Source: Labilithrix sp.
Lineage (GTDB): Bacteria; Myxococcota_A; Polyangia; Polyangiales; Polyangiaceae
NCBI GenBank assembly: GCA_019637105.1
Contig: JAHBWF010000052.1
Coordinates: forward strand, 1 to 44,925
Reading direction: 5' to 3'
DNA: 44,925 bases
Both the position numbers and the translations under genes were made by a program. Positions 25,479-33,316 of the stretch are shown one piece after another (positions within the stretch are counted from its first letter, which is position 1; every line of letters begins with the position of its first letter). The notes beneath the pieces are model-generated. The model ran no database searches. It saw only the letters and a list, made by a program, of their open reading frames with translations, and was not told where the DNA came from.

Positions 25479-27104
25479 TCAGTCGTACGGGTTCGGCGGC
25501 ATCGCCACCGTCGGGTCGGGATCGGGCTTCGGCGCGCTGCTCCGGGGCCGCGGCTTCGGCCTCGGCGTCATCGCGACGTCGATCTCGCCCGCGGACGAGG
25601 GCTTCACGTCGACGATCGCGTCTTCGTGTCCGTCGGCGGTGACGAGCACGCTGACGACGCCGGCGTCCGGGCGCGGCACGCTCGTGACGCCCTCGGGCAG
25701 CGCGCGCCCGTCGACCGACAGGCGCGCGCCCGCGGGGACGAGGAGCGTCACGGTGTCGGGGGCCGCGGGCGGCTCGTCGGGAGCGACGGCGAGGGCCGCG
25801 TCGGACGTCGAGCCCACGTCGGTCGCGGCGGGCGCGGCGTCGGCCTCGGCGAGCGAAGACGCGATCGTGGTCGCGGTCGCGTCGAGCGTCGCCATCTCTG
25901 CGGCGGCGCGCCGCTCCCTCCGCGCGTTCCGCACGTAGAGCAGGACGCCGAGGCCGAGCACCACGCCGACGAGCACCGCGAAGAACGCGCCGAGCAGGCC
26001 GACGCCGTTCGATCTCGCCGTGCGAGGGGTCGGCGTGCGGCGATCGATCTCCATGGCGCCGCCGCTCTCGACGCGCAGGTGCGGGCCCGACGCGGCGGCG
26101 GGCGCCGCCGGCTGCGTGATCGTCAGGACGCTCACGCGCGCGCCGAGCTCCTGCCCGCAGCGCTCCTGGAGCAGCGCCGAGATCTGCGGGGCGCCGATCG
26201 GCGGTCCGCTGGTCGCGAGCCACGCTTCGAGCGCCTGCTTGAGCGCGAGCGCCGTCGCGTACCGCGCGCCGGGCTCGGTGGAGAGCGCGCGCACGAGGAT
26301 CGCCTCGAGGTCTCGCGGGTAGCCGCGCACGATCTCGCTCGGCGGGGCGAAGCTCCCCATGACGATCGCCGCCATGACCTGCGGATCGTGCTCGCCTTGA
26401 AAGGGCCGCTCGCCGGTGGTCGCCTCGTAGAGGACCGAGCCGAGCGCGAAGATGTCGCTCCGACGATCGACGCCGCCGCCGACGAGCTGCTCGGGCGACA
26501 TGTACGCGAGCTTGCCCTTGACCTGCCCGGCGATCGTCATGTGGCTCTTGCCGATCGCCTTGGCGACGCCGAAGTCGGTCACCTTCACGCGGCCGTCGAG
26601 CGTGAGGAGGACGTTGTGCGGGGACACGTCGCGGTGCACGACCGCGAGCGGTCGGCCGTCGTCGCCGACGAGCTCGTGCGCCGCGTGGAGCCCCGCGCAC
26701 GTCTCCGCCAGGATCTTCACCGCGTGCCGGATCGGGAGCGCGACGCGGGGGGCGTCGTCGTGGTCCTCGGCGCCGGGGCGCAGCATGCGCACCATCGAGC
26801 TCCCGTCGACCCACTCCATGACGAGCGTGAGGACGCCGTCGAGATCGACGAGCTCGAAGGTGCGCGCCACGTTCTCGTGGCGGATGCGCGAGGCGATCCG
26901 CGCCTCGTCGAAGAACATCTCGCGGAAGGCGGCGTTCTCCGCGAGGTGGGGCAGGAGCATCTTCAAAGCGAAGACGGCGCCCGCGCCGCGATGTCGGGCG
27001 GCCCAGACATGGGCCATCCCACCGGAGCCGACGGGCACGAGCAACTCGTAGGGCCCGAGGATCCGGCCCGGTTGCAGATCGAAGTCGTCGGACAGACCGT
27101 GCAC
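25479..27104 (-). CDS. Transmembrane Ser/Thr protein kinase with C-terminal PEGA-like domain
   Basis: A 541-aa protein if it starts at the GTG at 27104, so that MHGLSDDFDLQPGRILGPYE leads straight into the kinase; the frame is open to 27176. The Gly loop is VGSGGMAHVW, the ATP-binding Lys is ALKML (Lys48), the catalytic loop is VVHRDVSPHNVLL, and DFGVAKAIG carries the metal-binding Asp. KLAYMSPEQL is the P+1 loop, so all catalytic residues are present. A single membrane helix (FFAVLVGVVLGLGVLLYV) follows a linker, and the outside part ends with a PEGA-like beta domain (LLVPAGARLSVDGRALPEG) and NPYD. The family senses envelope signals in myxobacteria. The next gene downstream (23472) is probably in the same transcript. 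Confidence 0.88.
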   Translation of the reverse strand: MHGLSDDFDLQPGRILGPYELLVPVGSGGMAHVWAARHRGAGAVFALKMLLPHLAENAAFREMFFDEARIASRIRHENVARTFELVDLDGVLTLVMEWVDGSSMVRMLRPGAEDHDDAPRVALPIRHAVKILAETCAGLHAAHELVGDDGRPLAVVHRDVSPHNVLLTLDGRVKVTDFGVAKAIGKSHMTIAGQVKGKLAYMSPEQLVGGGVDRRSDIFALGSVLYEATTGERPFQGEHDPQVMAAIVMGSFAPPSEIVRGYPRDLEAILVRALSTEPGARYATALALKQALEAWLATSGPPIGAPQISALLQERCGQELGARVSVLTITQPAAPAAASGPHLRVESGGAMEIDRRTPTPRTARSNGVGLLGAFFAVLVGVVLGLGVLLYVRNARRERRAAAEMATLDATATTIASSLAEADAAPAATDVGSTSDAALAVAPDEPPAAPDTVTLLVPAGARLSVDGRALPEGVTSVPRPDAGVVSVLVTADGHEDAIVDVKPSSAGEIDVAMTPRPKPRPRSSAPKPDPDPTVAMPPNPYD

Positions 27105-27114
27105 CAGCTCGCGC

Positions 27115-27120
27115 AGTATA
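27115..27120 (-). promoter_or_regulatory. Possible -10 element of the kinase gene
   Basis: TATACT on the minus strand lies 10 bases before the GTG at 27104. No good -35 is found at 16-18 bp, so this is a weak call. If it is real, the transcript would begin almost at the start codon. Confidence 0.25.
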
Positions 27121-27246
27121 GAGGACTTCCGCAACGCGGTGCGTCCAACACCACGCGAAAAATGTGCTTCGGGCACCCTCGCGGCGCGCGCTCTTCTCCA
27201 TACCTCGCGCTACCTCGCGGCACAGCGCGCGGGAGCGCCGGCGCGC

Positions 27247-28590
27247 TCACCGCGCGCCGGTCGTCGGGACGGAGTAGCCGCCGGGCGCCTCGGGGGCGCA
27301 CGTGCTGCAGAGGGCGCGCGCCATCGAGCGTTCACGTCGCGCGAGCTCGTCGTCGTTGCCCGACGGATCGTGGAGCCAGCGCGACAGCCGCGTCTCGCCG
27401 TCGCGCGGCGAGCCGTAGTACGCGGTGGGCTGGTCGGCCGCGGCGATGTGTTGGAACGGGAGCGACGTCTCGGCGACGCGCTCGCCGCCGTGGCAGCCGT
27501 TGCAGGTCGCCATGCCGAGCGCCGCGCGCAGCCGCGGATCGAGGCTCCGCGAGGACCAGCGGAAGGACGAGCTGGCGATCGGCGCGGCGCCCGCCTGGAA
27601 GCCGCCGGGCAGCACGTAGGAGCCGTCGAGGATGCGCGCCTCGTTCTCCTCCGCCCACGAGTCGAGCGACGCGCTGCGATCGAGCTCGATCCGCGGCGTC
27701 GTCGCCATCGGGATCTGGGCGAGCCGCCTGCCGCCGTGCGCGTCGGTCTGGAGCGCGAACTCGCGCATCTCCCACGGGAGCGCGTCGGGCTCGCCGAGCG
27801 CGATCTCGTTGGTGCGCACGAGCCACGAGCCGGCGGGCGAGCCCTTCGTCACCTCCTCGGTCAGCGCGGCGAGCGCGTCGTTGTACTCGGGGCCGAACGG
27901 CTTCGACGCCAGGGCGTGCCAGGCGTCGATCCACTCGCGCGCGGTCCGCGTCGCCGGGTAGGGGATCTCGACGATGATCGTCATCGGGATGGCCTGATCG
28001 GTGATCGGATCGGTCGCGGAGTAGACGAAGCGGAGCTCGCCGGCGGAGCCGCCGCAGGCGTCGGCGCGCTGGCGGAGGTCGGGCCGGTTGACGACGGCGA
28101 TCAGCCGGAACGGCGCGCCGGCGAGCTCGCCGCCCGAGCTCGCCAGCCACGGCTCGACGAGGACCGGGCCGACCCCGGGCCGCGGCGTGACCGGCGCGCG
28201 ATCGGGGCCCACCGAGGTCACCGTCCTCCACTGGTCGAGCCACGCGTGCGCGAACGCCCGCGCGCCGTCGCGGTCTCCGGCGAGGTCCTCGAGGCGGGCG
28301 CGGAAGCTCCAGGGCGCGTCGTCGACGTCGTTCCGGGCGCGGCGATCCATGAGGACGCTGCGATGGATGACGAGCAGCTCCTTCCAGCGATCCACGACGG
28401 CCGCGCACGAGTCCGCGCCGGCGCCGCCGGCCTCGCAGGTCTCGCCCGCGCGCCCGCACGCCGGCGCGGTCGCGCCGCCCTCGGCCGGGAGGCGCGCGTC
28501 GTCGTAGCGGTGATCGACGACCTTCCACTCGCAGGCGGCGAGCGCGGACACGAGGGCGAGGGCGGCGAGGGAGCGCGGCGTGAGCGACAT
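27247..28590 (-). CDS. Lipoprotein with one c-type haem motif
   Basis: I choose the ATG at 28590 (447 aa) because GGAGGT lies upstream. The signal ends SALAAC (lipobox LAAC). The body is about 400 residues without a family I can name; it has many Arg/Asp-rich helices and segments such as FRLIAVVNRPDLRQRA and IPMTIIVEIPYPATR. Near the C-terminus, ATCNGCHGGERV contains CxxCH, the covalent haem c attachment motif, and QHIAAADQPTAYYG follows. One haem in so large a lipoprotein suggests a redox enzyme or electron-transfer role in the periplasm rather than a simple cytochrome. Further cysteines in ALCSTCAP have no His and are not a haem site. Confidence 0.75.
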   Translation of the reverse strand: MSLTPRSLAALALVSALAACEWKVVDHRYDDARLPAEGGATAPACGRAGETCEAGGAGADSCAAVVDRWKELLVIHRSVLMDRRARNDVDDAPWSFRARLEDLAGDRDGARAFAHAWLDQWRTVTSVGPDRAPVTPRPGVGPVLVEPWLASSGGELAGAPFRLIAVVNRPDLRQRADACGGSAGELRFVYSATDPITDQAIPMTIIVEIPYPATRTAREWIDAWHALASKPFGPEYNDALAALTEEVTKGSPAGSWLVRTNEIALGEPDALPWEMREFALQTDAHGGRRLAQIPMATTPRIELDRSASLDSWAEENEARILDGSYVLPGGFQAGAAPIASSSFRWSSRSLDPRLRAALGMATCNGCHGGERVAETSLPFQHIAAADQPTAYYGSPRDGETRLSRWLHDPSGNDDELARRERSMARALCSTCAPEAPGGYSVPTTGAR

Positions 28591-28706
28591 CAGGGACCTC
28601 CGTGAAGACGTGAAGTGAAGAGACGGACGGATCACGCCGCGCGGGCGCGCGGGCGCGACCGAACGACGACGACGGGACGAAGGAGAGCGAGCGACGTCGG
28701 AGAGGG

Positions 28707-29462
28707 CTACTCGAGCGATCGGAGCAGGCGAGCCGCCTCGTCGCGGCGGTAGCCGCCGTACTCGCCGCCGGCGAACGGTCGAAGGGCGGCGGCCGCCTCG
28801 TCGCGTCGCCCGAGGCGGACGAGCGCGAGGGCTCGGTTGTAGCGGGCCTCGAGCGCGAAGCGCCCGCTCGGTCCGGCGGCCGCGAGGTAGCGATCCCAGG
28901 CCGCGAGCGCGGCGGCGGGATCGCGCCGGACGAAGTGCGCGTCGTGCGCGTCGCGGTAGAGGGCGTCGGCGTCCGCGCCGGCCGGCGGCCGCTTCGGGCT
29001 CGTCGCGGCGGACGGCGCCGGCGCCGGCGTCGCGTCGTCGGCGGACGGCGCGGCCGCGTCGGGCGTCGCGTCGTCGGCGGACGGCGCGTCGTCGGCGGAC
29101 GGCTCCGGGATCTCAGGCGTCGCGGTCGTCGCGCGCGCCGGCGCCCGCGGAGGATCGTCCGTCGGCGCCTCGCCGGCGGCCCGCTCGGCCTCGTCGTGCG
29201 CGCGCGCACCCACCCACTGCGCGAGCCGGCCCGAGGCGCTCGCCCACGCCGCGAAGACGACGAACGACGCGGCCAGAGGCGTCACGATCCAGCGCGCGTA
29301 GGCCCGCCGGCGCGCCGACGACGTCCGGCGCCCGCGCGTGGATCGCTCGACGCGCGCGAGCGTCGTCGCGGCCACGCCCGCCTCCGCGTCGAGCTCCGGA
29401 TCGGGCTCGGTCGCGTCGCGCAACGCGCGCGTCGCGCGGGCGAGGAGCTCGTCGCCGCTCAC
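28707..29462 (-). CDS. Membrane TPR protein next to an ECF sigma factor, likely anti-sigma-type
   Basis: A 251-aa protein whose GTG overlaps the sigma-factor stop as GTGA (29459-29462). The first 80 residues are charged and probably cytosolic (ELLARATRALRDATEPDPELD). One membrane helix follows (WIVTPLAASFVVFAAWASA), then a Pro/Ala/Asp linker with several copies of PSADDA, and a C-terminal TPR-like domain (LYRDAHDAHFVRRDPAAALA, ARYNRALALVRLGRRDEAA). This layout is standard for proteins encoded right after ECF sigma factors in myxobacteria. A role in holding the sigma factor at the membrane is inferred; no zinc anti-sigma motif is visible. Confidence 0.78.
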   Translation of the reverse strand: MSGDELLARATRALRDATEPDPELDAEAGVAATTLARVERSTRGRRTSSARRRAYARWIVTPLAASFVVFAAWASASGRLAQWVGARAHDEAERAAGEAPTDDPPRAPARATTATPEIPEPSADDAPSADDATPDAAAPSADDATPAPAPSAATSPKRPPAGADADALYRDAHDAHFVRRDPAAALAAWDRYLAAAGPSGRFALEARYNRALALVRLGRRDEAAAALRPFAGGEYGGYRRDEAARLLRSLE

Positions 29463-30094
29463 GTGCGATCTCCTGATTTCGCCGCGGCGTCCGTCGCGCC
29501 GCGCGGCGTCCGGTGCAGGCGCTCGAGCTCCGAGCGCAGCTTCTTCTTGGCGAGGAGCACGCGCGCGCGGATCGTCCCGTCGTTCTCGTCGAGCATCGAG
29601 GCGACCTCGACGCTCGTGCGCTCCTCGACCTCGCACAGCACGAACGCGACGCGCTGATCGACCGGCAAGGCGTCGAGCGCGCGCGTGAGGAGCGCGGCGA
29701 GCTCGGCGCGCTCGGCGGTCTCGTCGGGGCGCGCCGGCTCGGTCTTCGGCTCGAGCGCGAGCCGCGTCTCCGCGGCGCGGCGGCGGAGGGCGGCGCGCAC
29801 GTGACGCTGCGCCTGCCGCGCCGCGATCGCGACGAGCCAGGTGCGCAGGCTGCACTGGCCTTCGAAGCGGCGCATCGAGTCGGGGAGCGCGACGAAGACC
29901 TCGTGGACGAGGTCCTCCGCGATCATGGCGTCGCCGACGAGCCGCTGCGCGAACGCGCGCACGTGACCGTGGTGAGCGCGGTACGCGTCGACCACCGCCG
30001 TCGTCTCGCGCCGTGCGAGCCGCTGCTCGAGCGAGCTCGCGCCCTCGGCCTCGGGGAAGCGGGACGTGCGGGACAAGGCGGAGGACAAGAGCAT
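29459..30094 (-). CDS. ECF-type sigma-70 family RNA polymerase sigma factor
   Basis: A 211-aa protein. The ATG at 30092-30094 shares one base with the stop of the previous gene (TGATG), which fixes the start. Region 2 is AYRAHHGHVRAFAQRLVG, EDLVHEVFVALPDSMRRFEG and SLRTWLVAIAARQAQRHVR. An Arg/Ala/Glu linker follows. Region 4 is ALDALPVDQRVAFVLCEVEE and EVASMLDENDGTIRARVLLA, with a helix-turn-helix for the -35 element. It has only regions 2 and 4 (ECF class). It lies between a surface-repeat protein and the membrane TPR protein, both translationally coupled to it. Confidence 0.9.
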   Translation of the reverse strand: MLLSSALSRTSRFPEAEGASSLEQRLARRETTAVVDAYRAHHGHVRAFAQRLVGDAMIAEDLVHEVFVALPDSMRRFEGQCSLRTWLVAIAARQAQRHVRAALRRRAAETRLALEPKTEPARPDETAERAELAALLTRALDALPVDQRVAFVLCEVEERTSVEVASMLDENDGTIRARVLLAKKKLRSELERLHRTPRGATDAAAKSGDRT

Positions 30095-31599
30095 CACAGC
30101 TCGACCCCCGCCACAAACTCCGGTCCGACGCGCAGGACGGCCTCGTCCCCGTCGCGCAGGACGCGCGCCTGGAGCAGCACGCTCGCGCCGGCGAAGAGGC
30201 CGAAGTGCTCGACGAAGCGCCAGCCGAAGATCGCGCGGACGCGCGGCTGAACGAGGTGCTCGTGGTACGTGTCGACGAGGCCCGAGGGCAGGCGCTGCGC
30301 GCTCCGCTCCGGCGCGTAGAGGAACGCGAAGGAGAGATCGGTGTCGACGTACGGTCCGAGGCGGTCGCCCCGGAGGGGGATGTGCCCGCCGATCGTGAAG
30401 CCCGCGCCGGCGAAGTCGCGATCGTACGCGCGGTGGTAGTGCGCGGACGGCATCGTGTAGGTGTGCTTCGTCGCGAGCTTGATCCCGAGGTTCGCGTAGG
30501 TCGCGGTCGACGTCCACGCCTGCGGGTGCACCCCGCCCGACTTGCTCACGCTCGCGAGCCCGATCGGCACGCCGTCGACGTCGTCGGCGACGTTGACGAG
30601 GCCGATCATCGCCCCGCTCACGTTGCGTCCGACGTTGATGACGCCGATCTGCGCCCCGGCGACGTCGCCGGCGACGTTGAGGCTCGCGAGCTGGAGGCCG
30701 GTCATCCTCCCCGAGGTCGTGTTGAGGCCGAGCGCGGTCTGGACGCCCGTGACGTCGCCGCCCGCGCGGTTCACCGCCAGCGCCGTCTGCCAGCCCTCGA
30801 GCCCCGCGCCGGCCACGTTGACGGCCGAGGCGAGCTGGAGCCCGCCGACCTGGCCCGTCGCGACGTTCGCGAGGGTCGCGAGCTGGATGCCGTTCACGTC
30901 GCCGGTGCCGCGCCCTCCGGCGCGCGCGACGACGTTGACGCCGCCGAGCTGGAAGCCGTCGAGCTGACCGACGCGTCCGTGGAGGAGGTTCAGGTCGAAG
31001 CGCGTGCGCGCCCACGGCCGCGCCATGTTCGTGGCGAGGGGGTAGAAGAGGCCGGCCGTGACGTCGTCCTGGTCCTTCGACGCGCGCGTCTCGCGCGGGG
31101 CGGGGGCGGACGCCTCGGGCGGAGGCGGCGCGGGCCGAGGCGGCGCGGGCGTCGCCTCGTCGTTCGCGGCGGGGAGCGGCGGCGGAGCGTAGAGCTCGTC
31201 GGCCTCGTCGCGCGCGAGGTTGCCGGCGAGCATGGCCGCGTCGCGCACGACGCCGTCCACGTCGGGCGGCGCCGAGACGACGCGGCTCACCGTTCCGCGC
31301 TTCGGCCCGTCCCACGTGACCGCGAGCTCGCGGCTCGACCGGCGGTAGGTGACCGTCACGACGCCGCCCGCCGGCGCCTCTCGGCCCGTGTCCTCCGGTC
31401 CGGAGAGCGCCACGGGCCTGCCGAGCTCGTCGGCGAGGCGATCGCGCAGGCGTTCGCGCGGGAGCTCGTCGCCGAGGACCCGCAGGAGGACGGCGCCGTC
31501 GTCGGCGCGTGCCGCCCGCGCTCCGCCGAGCAGCGCGGCGACGAAGAAGAAGAGGAGGAGAAAGGTCCTCGCCGAGGCGACGAGGCGCAAAGGAAGCAT
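30094..31599 (-). CDS. Exported surface-repeat protein (LA_2272-like repeats)
   Basis: A 501-aa protein from the ATG at 31599 (a GTG at 31602 is one codon upstream). It has a Sec signal ending ARADD, an N-terminal domain of about 100 residues (LRDRLADELGRPVALSG, VTVTYRRSSRELAVTWDG), a Pro/Ala linker, and nine repeats of about 17-20 residues whose core is G-x-Q-x-(A/G)-x-x-N-V: GFQLGGVNV, GIQLATLANV, GLQLASAVNV, GLQLASLNV, GAQIGVINV, GAMIGLVNV and others. These resemble the Leptospira LA_2272 surface repeats. The C-terminus has beta-strand pairs like an outer-membrane protein (VDTDLSFAFLYAPE, VRAIFGWRFVEHFG). It is coupled by TGATG to the sigma gene, which suggests that it is the sensor or output of that system. 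Confidence 0.75.
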   Translation of the reverse strand: MLPLRLVASARTFLLLFFFVAALLGGARAARADDGAVLLRVLGDELPRERLRDRLADELGRPVALSGPEDTGREAPAGGVVTVTYRRSSRELAVTWDGPKRGTVSRVVSAPPDVDGVVRDAAMLAGNLARDEADELYAPPPLPAANDEATPAPPRPAPPPPEASAPAPRETRASKDQDDVTAGLFYPLATNMARPWARTRFDLNLLHGRVGQLDGFQLGGVNVVARAGGRGTGDVNGIQLATLANVATGQVGGLQLASAVNVAGAGLEGWQTALAVNRAGGDVTGVQTALGLNTTSGRMTGLQLASLNVAGDVAGAQIGVINVGRNVSGAMIGLVNVADDVDGVPIGLASVSKSGGVHPQAWTSTATYANLGIKLATKHTYTMPSAHYHRAYDRDFAGAGFTIGGHIPLRGDRLGPYVDTDLSFAFLYAPERSAQRLPSGLVDTYHEHLVQPRVRAIFGWRFVEHFGLFAGASVLLQARVLRDGDEAVLRVGPEFVAGVEL

Positions 31600-31740
31600 C
31601 ACGTCTCTTCGTACCCGCGGGCGCGCGCTTCGTTAACGCGCGGGCTCGGATTCTTCTCGCGTCGTGCGAACGAGGGCCGGAGCGGCGCCCGTCCGCGCGC
31701 CGTCCTCGCGCGTGGGAGCCCCGGCCCCGTCGGTCCACCC

Positions 31741-31758
31741 CGCGATTCTGAAATCGCG
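31741..31758. promoter_or_regulatory. Perfect inverted repeat, candidate operator
   Basis: CGCGATT-CTGA-AATCGCG: 7-bp arms with a 4-base centre. It lies in the middle of a divergent promoter region, 80 bp before the kinase start and 142 bp before the repeat-protein start. It is AT-richer than its surroundings, which makes chance less likely. Confidence 0.4.
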
Positions 31759-31799
31759 TCGAGGCGCGGGGGCCGGGCGCCCGGGAGGGCCTCGTCGCG

Positions 31800-31828
31800 C
31801 TGACGACGGCGTCGCTTTCGCGTATGAT
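31800..31828 (+). promoter_or_regulatory. Sigma-70-type promoter of the kinase operon
   Basis: CTGACG (31800-31805), a 17-bp spacer, then TATGAT (31823-31828), a 5/6 match. The expected start of transcription (about 31835) is only a few bases before the GTG at 31838, so the message would be nearly leaderless. No Shine-Dalgarno is seen. Confidence 0.5.
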
Positions 31829-31837
31829 TCCGGGCAC

Positions 31838-33316
31838 GTGATCGGCGGCGGTAACACATCTGTCGAGCGCTATGAGCTCCTCGGCGAGCTCGCGACCGGC
31901 GGAATGGCCACGGTGTACTTCGGTCGCCAGCGAGGCGCGCTCGGCTTCGCGCGGACCGTCGCGATCAAGAGCATGCACCCGCAGCTCGCGAAGGATCCGA
32001 GCTTCCGCGCGATGTTCGTCGACGAGGCGCACCTCACGGCGCGGATCCGCCACCCCAACGTGGTGCCGACGCTCGACATCGTCCAGTCGGAGACGAAGCT
32101 CCTCATCGTGATGGAGTACGTCGAGGGGGTCTCGCTCTCGGTGCTCCTCCGCGCGGCGAAGGAGCGCGGCGTGAAGCTGCCCGTCCAGGTCATCGCGACG
32201 ATCGCCCGTGACCTCCTCGACGGGCTCCACGCCGCGCACGAGCTCGTCGACGAGCACGGCCGACCGCTCGGGGTGGTGCACCGCGACGTCTCCCCGCAGA
32301 ACGTCCTCGTCGGCGTCGACGGCATCGCGCGGGTCGTGGACTTCGGCGTCGCGAAGGCGACGGGGCGGAGCTACCAGACGCAGACCGGCGAGATCCGCGG
32401 CAAGGTCGGCTACATGGCGCCGGAGCAGATGTTCGGCGAGGGGGTCGACCGCAGGACCGACATCTACGCGGCGGGCGTGGTGCTCTGGGAGGCGCTCGTC
32501 GGCGATCGCCTCTTCAACGCGCCGACCGACGCGGCGCTCGTCCTCCTCGTCACGCGCGGGATGACCGTGGCGCCGAGCCTCGCGCGCGGCGAGCGTCTGC
32601 CGGAGGGCCTCGACGCGCTCGTGTCGCGCGCGCTCGCGCAGGAGCCGACCGCGCGCTTCGCGACGGCGGCCGAGATGGCCGCGCTTGTCGCGTCCGTCGC
32701 GCCGGCCGCGTCGCGCGAGGAGGTCGGCCGGCTCGTGCGCGAGCTGGCCCCGGCCGAGCTCGCGCTGCGCGCCTCGTACCTCCGCCAGTCCACGCCCGAG
32801 CTGGAGGCCGCGTCGCTCGAGCCCGAGGCGAAGGCGGTGCTCGACGTGCTCACGCGCGCGACGTCGACCCGGGCGACGATGTCGCGCGATCTGCCGGCGT
32901 CGCCGCACACCGTGGTGATGCCGGAGCAGGCGCGGAGGCCGTTCGTCCCGGTGCTGCTGCCGATCCTCGCGGGGATGGCGGTGCTGTCGATCGTCTTCTT
33001 GATCTCGACGATCCGGTTCGTCTCTCGCGGGCGGGCGGCCGCGACCGACGGCGAGCTCCGCTCCGCCGCGAGCGGCGCGCTCGCCTCGGCGTCCGCCGCG
33101 CCTCCCACGGCCGCGGCTCCCGCGGGGTCCGCCGACGAGGCCGCGGTCGCCGCGGCCGCGGCGGACGCCGGTGACGCGCCGAGGCCGGTCGCGGCGGCGT
33201 CGGCGAAGAAGTCCGCGAGCAAGGGGAGCGCGAGCGCCGCGAGGCCCGACTGCACCTTGCCCTACACGACCGACCGCGAAGGCCACCGGCACTACAAGGC
33301 GGAGTGCCTCCGGTGA
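31838..33316 (+). CDS. Transmembrane Ser/Thr protein kinase
   Basis: A 492-aa protein from the GTG at 31838, which puts the kinase start (MIGGGNTSVERYELLGEL) in its usual place; the frame is open to 31664. It shows the Gly loop LATGGMATVYFG, Lys44 in TVAIKSM, the catalytic loop VVHRDVSPQNVLV, DFGVAKATG and KVGYMAPEQM, so it should be active. After the catalytic domain (about residues 12-275) come a helical linker, one membrane helix (LLPILAGMAVLSIVFLIS) and an Ala/Ser-rich outer segment. It ends DCTLPYTTDREGHRHYKAEC, a two-cysteine tail motif that I associate with myxobacterial kinases. Its stop overlaps the next start by GTGA. Confidence 0.9.
   Translation: MIGGGNTSVERYELLGELATGGMATVYFGRQRGALGFARTVAIKSMHPQLAKDPSFRAMFVDEAHLTARIRHPNVVPTLDIVQSETKLLIVMEYVEGVSLSVLLRAAKERGVKLPVQVIATIARDLLDGLHAAHELVDEHGRPLGVVHRDVSPQNVLVGVDGIARVVDFGVAKATGRSYQTQTGEIRGKVGYMAPEQMFGEGVDRRTDIYAAGVVLWEALVGDRLFNAPTDAALVLLVTRGMTVAPSLARGERLPEGLDALVSRALAQEPTARFATAAEMAALVASVAPAASREEVGRLVRELAPAELALRASYLRQSTPELEAASLEPEAKAVLDVLTRATSTRATMSRDLPASPHTVVMPEQARRPFVPVLLPILAGMAVLSIVFLISTIRFVSRGRAAATDGELRSAASGALASASAAPPTAAAPAGSADEAAVAAAAADAGDAPRPVAAASAKKSASKGSASAARPDCTLPYTTDREGHRHYKAECLR

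Larger units (their letters stand above)
31600..31837. other. Divergent intergenic region between sigma cassette and kinase operon
   Basis: 238 bp that must hold promoters for both the repeat protein/sigma/TPR operon (minus) and the kinase operon (plus). It contains a perfect inverted repeat at 31741-31758 and a plausible plus-strand promoter at 31800-31828. The minus-strand promoter is not evident. Confidence 0.55.

Noticed and set aside
23349-27977. Plus-strand open frame of 1542 codons
   Set aside because: Mirror of the TPR, kinase and haem lipoprotein genes; same shadow composition.
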